DNA of 64,000 bases, taken from the NCBI GenBank assembly GCA_023014365.1, contig JAEBUN010000022.1, positions 310,001 through 374,000 on the forward strand. The letters are read 5' to 3'. Below, piece by piece: positions 63,509-64,000 of the stretch; the stretch's first letter is position 1, and each line of letters begins with the position of its first letter. The notes below the pieces were generated by a model. The model was not told the DNA's origin. It ran no database searches and saw only the letters and a list, made by a program, of their open reading frames with translations. Source of the DNA: Lepiota brunneoincarnata (taxonomy: Eukaryota; Basidiomycota; Agaricomycetes; Agaricales; Agaricaceae). The translations under genes were made by a program, and so were the position numbers.

Positions 63509-64000
63509 TCACATGTCGTAACAACAAATGGAATAAGCAGCCGACGGCGTACTCTCTCCTTTCTATCTTCTACTATCGTCGTCCCCGCATCGATACGCGT
63601 ATATCTCATTTTCTCACGAATAGACTACGGGAATCAATTAAGTTGGCGTGATGTTGTGAGCTGGTACCGTAGTACTAGCTTTCAATACTAAGGATTCTCA
63701 GAACGCTACGTGATGATTAGCCGCTTTTTCTTTGCCCCACCTTTCGTGTCGCTATCTGCACCACGATGTGTATTATTCACAGATTGAACCCAAGCGGACC
63801 ATTAGCAATCGGTCTTGTGAAGAGAGCATAACTGACTTATGTCGGAGGATTACACTACTAGTACTAGAGGAATACGCATTTGGTGCCACTGTGGGGACGG
63901 TAATCCGAATTCCGTTCCTATCACAATTGAAATTTTTATTCCACCCCACTCTCTGGTATTTAAGCAGCTACACATCCACTAAACGACATTACTTCCTACG
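63509..64000. other. right window edge; no gene recognised
   Basis: Host-type DNA. A TATA-like TATTTAAG at 63957-63964 on the plus strand could belong to a gene starting beyond the window. Nothing else is assigned. Confidence 0.25.

Noticed and set aside
1..64000. CRISPR arrays, rRNA and tRNA genes
   Set aside because: No regular repeat-spacer structure or rRNA-like sequence was seen. No cloverleaf with a GGTTCGAATCC-type arm was found; a GGGGTTCGACAC in the solo LTR at 15173 lacks the rest of a tRNA.

Overview
The window looks like nuclear DNA of a filamentous basidiomycete, probably an agaricomycete (the style recalls Rhizoctonia or other Cantharellales, but the species is not established). 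The reasons are short GT-AG introns of about 45-65 bp, intron-rich host genes (DUF4139 protein, pepsin-type protease, DUF6533-like seven-helix protein, FAD monooxygenase), and chromodomain Ty3/gypsy, hAT and Tc1/mariner elements.

Layout. Positions 1-870 are a scrap of ordinary host DNA. From about 871 to 14640 the DNA is AT-rich, almost free of CpG, and holds old decayed transposons: a copia gag scrap, a dead Tc1/mariner (4665-5909), a dispersed GTTCAG-rich repeat (two copies), a solo LTR inside another solo LTR (10498-11483), a second Tc1/mariner with very long terminal repeats (12323-13921) and a gypsy gag scrap.

From 14651 to 45101 lies a nested stack of LTR retrotransposons. Element E3 (from 14651, + strand, dead) is the host of the others. 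Its leader took a solo LTR (15137-15554, TSD GACAT) and the young element E1 (15683-23926, - strand, TSD CTTTG, LTRs without visible differences, intact pol). Its protease region took E2 (25836-37930, + strand, TSD CTTCC), and a hAT transposon (30694-34575, TSD CTCTTTAT) sits inside E2. E1, E2 and E3 are chromoviruses of one type: LTRs run TGTTA to TAACA; a 12-base primer-binding site just inside the 5' LTR is the exact complement of LTR sequence about 32-35 bases after the TATA box (Tf1-type self-priming); pol lies in the -1 frame relative to gag, at a UUU codon beside the gag stop; and an extra ORF after pol carries tandem CCHC knuckles. In E1 another frame continues into the U3 of the LTR.

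From 45243 to 64000 the DNA is normal-CpG host sequence: a DUF4139 protein with an FG-rich insert, a divergent Arg/Glu/Asp-rich protein, a secreted aspartic protease, a seven-helix membrane protein, a FAD-dependent monooxygenase, and several open stretches I cannot identify. No rRNA, tRNA or CRISPR was found.
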